64,000 nt of DNA from Anaerolineae bacterium (GTDB taxonomy: Bacteria > Chloroflexota > Anaerolineae > Aggregatilineales > Aggregatilineaceae). Position 1 is the stretch's first letter, and each line of letters begins with the position of its first letter. The notes below the pieces were generated by a model that ran no database searches, had not been told where the DNA came from, and saw nothing but the letters and a program-made list of their open reading frames with translations. The stretch covers positions 310,001 to 374,000 of the forward strand of contig JAOSJP010000034.1 of the NCBI GenBank assembly GCA_027494015.1. The letters run 5' to 3'. Below, piece by piece: positions 61,101 through 64,000 of this stretch. The translations under genes and the position numbers were made by a program.

Positions 61101-62181
61101 CGAATACGCCTACCTGATCACCAACATCCTCTCCGACGGGGCGGCGCGCGCCGAGGAATTCGGGCGCGGCTGGCCGTTGGAGCTGCTGGGGGGCCGCACG
61201 GTGGCGGTCAAGACCGGCACCAGCAACGACAGCCGCGACGTATGGACAATCGGCTACACGCCGCAGTACGCCATCGGCGTGTGGGTCGGCAACTCCGACA
61301 ACAGCCCGATGATCGGCTTGACCGGCTACTATGGCGCGGCGCCGATCTGGAACGAGATCATGGAAGCGGCGCACGCCGGGCTGGCCTTTGAGTCCTTCCA
61401 GCCGCCGCCCGGCGTCGTCCAGGCGGAAGTCTGCCGCGATTCCGGCACGGTGGCTTCGCCGGGGTGCGCCGGGCGCACCTACGCGGAGATTTTCGCCAGC
61501 AGCGCGCCGCCGCCCGGCCCCGACCAGGATATCTACCGCTCGCTCTACGTGGACACCTTCACACAGAAGCTGGCCAACGATTCCTGCGCCAGCGAGGCAG
61601 AGTATCGCACCTTCCTGGCGATCAGCGATTCGTCAGCCTACAACTGGCTGAACAACGACCCGGCGGGCAATGCCTGGCTGGCGCAGCGCAGCCTGCAGGC
61701 GCCGATCATGCCGCCGCCGACTGAGTACTGCAATCCCGCAGAGCCGCGCCCCTACGTGGTGTTGTCCGCACCGGCCCAGGATGTCACTGTTGAGGGAGTG
61801 ATGCAGGTGCTGGGCACCGTCACCATGCCCAACTTTAGCCGCTACGAAATCCGCTACGGCATCGGCCACAGCCCGACCGCCTTCAGCGAGCCGCTGATCG
61901 TAGACCCGCAGGAGCGCCGCGAGCCGAATGCTTTGCTGGGGCAGCTTGACACGCGCGTGCTGCAGAACGGTCCGTACACGCTGCGGCTGGTCGCCATTGA
62001 CCAGTACGGGCGTTTCGTCAGGCGCGACGTGCGCATCAATGTCAACAACCAGGCCGCGCCGCCGCCCATGCCCACGCCCGCGCCCACGCTGACGCTACCC
62101 TTCGCCGAGGGCAGCTTCCCCGACGCGGCGCTGATTCCGACCCTGACGCCCACCTGGACTCTGACGCCGACGCCTGGGTAG
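58174..62181 (+). CDS. Very large class A penicillin-binding protein with a long N-terminal cytoplasmic region
   Basis: GTG 58174 (GAGGAA 8 bases upstream) gives 1335 aa, well above the usual 650-850. The first 400 or so residues are acidic and Pro-rich, and contain a short helical unit FEQVEQQVRTLRERYQAGEI and a Trp-rich segment WWMLGLETDRWYHYDGQAWV like domains placed before membrane anchors in actinobacterial proteins. A membrane helix (about 400-432) leads to GT51 with E495 in VSTENETFYDDPG. The transpeptidase has S820-A-I-K823, S878-L-N880 and K1013-T-G. A C-terminal beta-sandwich and Pro/Thr tail end it. It should polymerise and cross-link peptidoglycan. Confidence 0.93.
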   Translation: MDHPEDKPAVPPEDATRPDPASSDTAPAPGTTAGASPGDLWHEPPVEEGSSRPVVVETWFTPQPPPQPEPDQASPPATGSETPPQGEVSPRERGDWFTPLEAKVDALLDGADKTIAEIHVSEEAPPEEAGAAGNATAAAGSTPLPEDTPLPTDTPSESPAEEQKAPAPDPSRFEQVEQQVRTLRERYQAGEITREELQDELRGLMILGEDGHWWMLGLETDRWYHYDGQAWVPANPPGYEERVRGSAVRTETGVQQVVVESAAGLTDDQITLESLESEAGDEGAPLPLRVPQDDPGATLVSPHTPFLEPVRRSDAPTLQKGQEVDAAAANLITLPHGLSGPGADQQTIRSAAVGAGVTMARGELHAVPAEPPPPPKPPIGAFPQPDYSAALGAAHNRNTYVKWGIRFSIFGIIGGMALTLLVLVLMIGYYLYKVDQYAEAVSSLHESASDFETTLILNAQGATLAEFNNPDTGQRRVVPLNQISPWLIHATVSTENETFYDDPGFSVLAIVRAAYNNLRAGDVLSGPGASTITQQLARALVLETEFASQRTAERKIVEIIVASEIKRKYTKNEILEIYLNEIFYGNFAYGIEAAAQTYFDKPASDLNPIEAAFLAGLPQSPATYDPVVNREAAIQRMRTVLRLMSEANGTGCIAIQHDDTTQWGVPSAGSLCIIARPQPNGTTLYYYTTPDTPEPQEMSLELALVETRTFAPPANQFIHPHFVNYVWQQLEDTYGPQAIYSAGYRVYTTLDETIQTASERAIADQLGTLQARGINARNASAVVMNPRNGAVLAMVGSADYNNKDIDGQVNIAFTAQQPGSAIKPFVYLTAFMPDEQGRYLTPASVLWDVRTDFNGYVPTNYDSQFHGPKTAREALGNSLNVPAVKVLQQAGLLRFTEMATRFGIRFPLGNPVERNAGLPTALGAVEVRLFDMVAAFAALGNNGVRVEPFSIVYIEDSKGNEIYRAGGQAGQQIVPPEYAYLITNILSDGAARAEEFGRGWPLELLGGRTVAVKTGTSNDSRDVWTIGYTPQYAIGVWVGNSDNSPMIGLTGYYGAAPIWNEIMEAAHAGLAFESFQPPPGVVQAEVCRDSGTVASPGCAGRTYAEIFASSAPPPGPDQDIYRSLYVDTFTQKLANDSCASEAEYRTFLAISDSSAYNWLNNDPAGNAWLAQRSLQAPIMPPPTEYCNPAEPRPYVVLSAPAQDVTVEGVMQVLGTVTMPNFSRYEIRYGIGHSPTAFSEPLIVDPQERREPNALLGQLDTRVLQNGPYTLRLVAIDQYGRFVRRDVRINVNNQAAPPPMPTPAPTLTLPFAEGSFPDAALIPTLTPTWTLTPTPG

Positions 62182-62183
62182 AC

Positions 62184-62277
62184 GAGTGTCGAGTCGTGAG
62201 TCCGGAGTTGTGAGTCCGGAGTCGTGAGTCTTGGGTCATGAGGATAGGACATGTTCCTGTCTCATGACTCACGACTC
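62184..62277. repeat. Period-7 inverted array after the large PBP
   Basis: Nine heptamers run from 62184 to 62246: GAGTGTC, GAGTCGT, GAGTCCG, GAGTTGT, GAGTCCG, GAGTCGT, GAGTCTT, GGGTCAT, GAGGATA. After a short loop, CCTGTCT, CATGACT and CACGACT (to about 62277) are their complements, so a hairpin can form between the PBP and GNAT genes. Confidence 0.8.
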
Positions 62278-62313
62278 AGAACCCCCCTACCACCACGTGC
62301 AAGTGAGGAACCC

Positions 62314-63207
62314 ATGAGCCTGACCTGGCAGGGACGCTACCAGCCCAGCCGCGAGCCAGACCGCGTGCTGCGCCGCATGACCCCAGACGACATCCCCGGC
62401 GCGCTCGCCCTCACCCAGCGCGTCGGCTGGCAGAAGGATGCCGCACACTGGGGGCGGCTGCTGTACTGGTCGCCGGACGGCTGCTTCGTGCTGGACGAGG
62501 AGGAGAGCGGCATCGTCGGCACAGTGAGCACCACCTCCTACGGCACCGCCCTGGCCTGGATCGGCATGGTTTTGGTCGCGCCAGAGCGCCAACGGCTGGG
62601 CCTGGGCAGGCAGTTGATGCGGGCCGCGCTCGATCACCTGATCGCCAGGGGCACCGAGCGGATTATGCTCGATTCGACCGACGCGGGCCGCCGGCTCTAC
62701 CAGAGCATGGGCTTCCGCGCGGTGGGCAAGATCGAGCGGTGGGAGGGGCGGGCGAGCACTTACCTGGGGCCGCGCGCCCAGCGAATGGATCCGGTGGATC
62801 GCGAAGCCGTCTTCGCCTTCGACCGGACGGCGTTTGGGCTGGATCGCAGCCACATCCTGGGCCGCCTGATGGACGAGTCCCCCGACATGACCTGGGTGGA
62901 CTATCAGGGCGGCGCGCTGGAAGGATACCTGCTCGCTCATCGGCATGGCAGCAGCGTCCTGGTCGGCCCCTGGATGAGCCGGACCATCGCCTCGGCGGAG
63001 CGGCTGCTGCTGCTGGCTCTGGAGCGGCTTCAGGGCCAGCCCATCGTCATTAATATTCCCGACAACAATGGGCGCAGCCTGATTCTGGCCAGCGACCACA
63101 ACCTGAGCCGCATGCGGCAATGCACGCGCATGATCTACGGGGACGCCGTGCCGGTGCCGGGGGAGCCGCTCACCGAGCTGGCGGTCGGCATGTTGGCGAC
63201 CGGCTGA
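62314..63207 (+). CDS. GNAT-family acetyltransferase with a second C-terminal GNAT-like domain
   Basis: ATG 62314 follows GAGGAA. The N-terminal GNAT domain has the acetyl-CoA motif APERQRLGLGRQLMRAALDH (R-x-G-L-G) and LYQSMGFRAVGKIERW. The C-terminal half (FDRTAFGLDRSHILGRLMDE ... GYLLAHRHGSSVLVGPWM) is the partner domain seen in two-domain acetyltransferases of the YitH/HmrE-like type. At 297 aa it is full length for that type. The substrate is unknown. Confidence 0.88.
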   Translation: MSLTWQGRYQPSREPDRVLRRMTPDDIPGALALTQRVGWQKDAAHWGRLLYWSPDGCFVLDEEESGIVGTVSTTSYGTALAWIGMVLVAPERQRLGLGRQLMRAALDHLIARGTERIMLDSTDAGRRLYQSMGFRAVGKIERWEGRASTYLGPRAQRMDPVDREAVFAFDRTAFGLDRSHILGRLMDESPDMTWVDYQGGALEGYLLAHRHGSSVLVGPWMSRTIASAERLLLLALERLQGQPIVINIPDNNGRSLILASDHNLSRMRQCTRMIYGDAVPVPGEPLTELAVGMLATG

Positions 63208-63222
63208 TCGGCCGGCGGCGGC

Positions 63223-63999
63223 TCAGCCGTGCTGCAAGTCCTGGAGCGAAACCAGCCCCCGCCGCAGCGCGATCAGCCCTGTCTCCACGCGCGAGCGCGC
63301 GCCAAGCTGGGCGATAAGCTGGGCAAGCTGCTGGTCTACGATCTGCGGGTCGAGGCCCAGCCGTTCGGCGATCTGGTCGTTGGTCTTGCCGGCAGCCACA
63401 CCGGCCAGGATGGCGCGGTCTAGCTCATCCGGCTGATCGCCCTCAGCGCCAGGGCGCGAAGTGTAGCCTTCGACGACACGCTCGGCCACGCCCTGCCCCA
63501 GCACCAGCCGCCCCGCCGCGACATCGTGCACCGCGTGGATCAGTTCCTTCTCGGCAGTGGTCTTCAATACATAGCCGTGCGCCCCCGCGCGCAGCGCGTG
63601 CATGATGTACTGGTCTTCGGCGCGCCCGGTCAGCACCAACACCTTGATGCCCGGCCAGGTCTGGCGAATCTGGGGCAGGATGTCCAGGCCGCTGGCTTTG
63701 GGCATATTCAGGTCGAGCAGCAGCACGTCCGGCTGGGCGGTGCGCACCAGTTCGAGCGCCTGCTCGCCGTCGTCCGCCTCGCCCACGACTTCGAACTCAT
63801 CGGTCGCCGAGAGCATCATCGCCAACCCCATGCGCAGCACGCGGTGATCGTCGGCCAGGGCCACGCGCACCTTGCCGCGCGCGCTGGGGACTGCGCTGGC
63901 AGGCGTATCTTCCTGCGACTCCAGTTCCTCAACCGTCACCGCCGCCGCGTTGAGCGTTCGATCCGCGCAGGACCCCGCCTCCGCCAGCGCGTCCGCCAT
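63223..63999 (-). CDS. NarL/FixJ-like response regulator
   Basis: The receiver domain starts KVRVALADDHRVLRMGLAMM, with the phospho-acceptor Asp in VLLLDLNMPKASGLDIL and the Lys in GYVLKTTAEKELI. The C-terminal region (AGVAAGKTNDQIAERLGLDP and on) resembles the LuxR/GerE helix-turn-helix. The N-terminal 40 residues before the receiver are atypical, and ATG 63999 is at the window edge, so the true start may lie outside. No cognate kinase is in the window. Confidence 0.9.
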   Translation of the reverse strand: MADALAEAGSCADRTLNAAAVTVEELESQEDTPASAVPSARGKVRVALADDHRVLRMGLAMMLSATDEFEVVGEADDGEQALELVRTAQPDVLLLDLNMPKASGLDILPQIRQTWPGIKVLVLTGRAEDQYIMHALRAGAHGYVLKTTAEKELIHAVHDVAAGRLVLGQGVAERVVEGYTSRPGAEGDQPDELDRAILAGVAAGKTNDQIAERLGLDPQIVDQQLAQLIAQLGARSRVETGLIALRRGLVSLQDLQHG

Positions 64000-64000
64000 C

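Overview
The window is chromosomal DNA of a GC-rich bacterium. The best guess is Chloroflexota of the Anaerolineae type. This rests on gene content and style: Pro/Thr-rich secreted proteins, beta-propeller and SH3b proteins, NBR1-type Ig domains on an M23 peptidase, class A PBPs, and many GTAGGGGCG-type palindromes. No 16S gene is present, so the assignment is inference.

Layout. 1-2.1 kb: an M50 site-2 protease (frameshifted at its C-terminus) and a lytic transglycosylase. 2.2-6.95 kb, minus strand: a complete translation operon read from a near-consensus promoter, in the order tRNA-Thr, tRNA-Tyr, tRNA-Thr, tuf, rpmG, tRNA-Trp, secE, nusG, rplK, rplA, terminator. 7-12 kb: PreP-type peptidase, EamA transporter, TatA/B-like protein. 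12.3-18.7 kb: PBP1C-like enzyme, sugar isomerase, lipoprotein, rsmG and recF. 19-31.8 kb: a surface/glycan region with a PA14/SH3b secreted protein, two GT4 and one GT26 glycosyltransferases, a methyltransferase, acetyltransferases, a GT2 and a GT39-like enzyme. 31.8-34.1 kb: zwf and pgl. 34.2-41.2 kb: a double-headed solute-binding protein, a STAS protein, a PhoB/PhoR-like two-component pair and an M23/Ig protein. 41.5-45.7 kb: a secreted hydrolase, a triple MITE array, icd and two thioredoxin-fold proteins. 46-48.2 kb: an anomalous homopolymer stretch followed by a more AT-rich segment. 48.3-54.1 kb: AhpD-like, moaD, rlmN, two related secreted metallopeptidase-like proteins and an HAD phosphatase. 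54.4-64 kb: a SAM-I riboswitch with metK, a methyltransferase, a MaoC protein, a very large class A PBP, a GNAT protein and a response regulator.

The most striking feature is the repeat landscape between genes. (1) A roughly 210-bp MITE with imperfect terminal inverted repeats sits at CTAG sites; there are five copies, three in a head-to-tail array and two whose TA coincides with a host TAG stop codon. (2) A roughly 200-bp element has long inverted termini and a 7-bp target duplication. (3) A roughly 100-bp palindromic module (CCTCACCCCC...GGGGGTGAGG) occurs inside both of these and elsewhere, and one copy lies in frame inside the GT39-like membrane protein gene. (4) Period-7 arrays of unrelated sequence are arranged as inverted repeats next to genes.

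Two genes (M50 protease, secE) look broken by single-base insertions. Together with the homopolymer stretch near 46.1 kb this suggests local consensus or assembly problems, so frameshifts here should be checked against reads. No CRISPR array, complete transposase gene, prophage or recognisable defence system was found.
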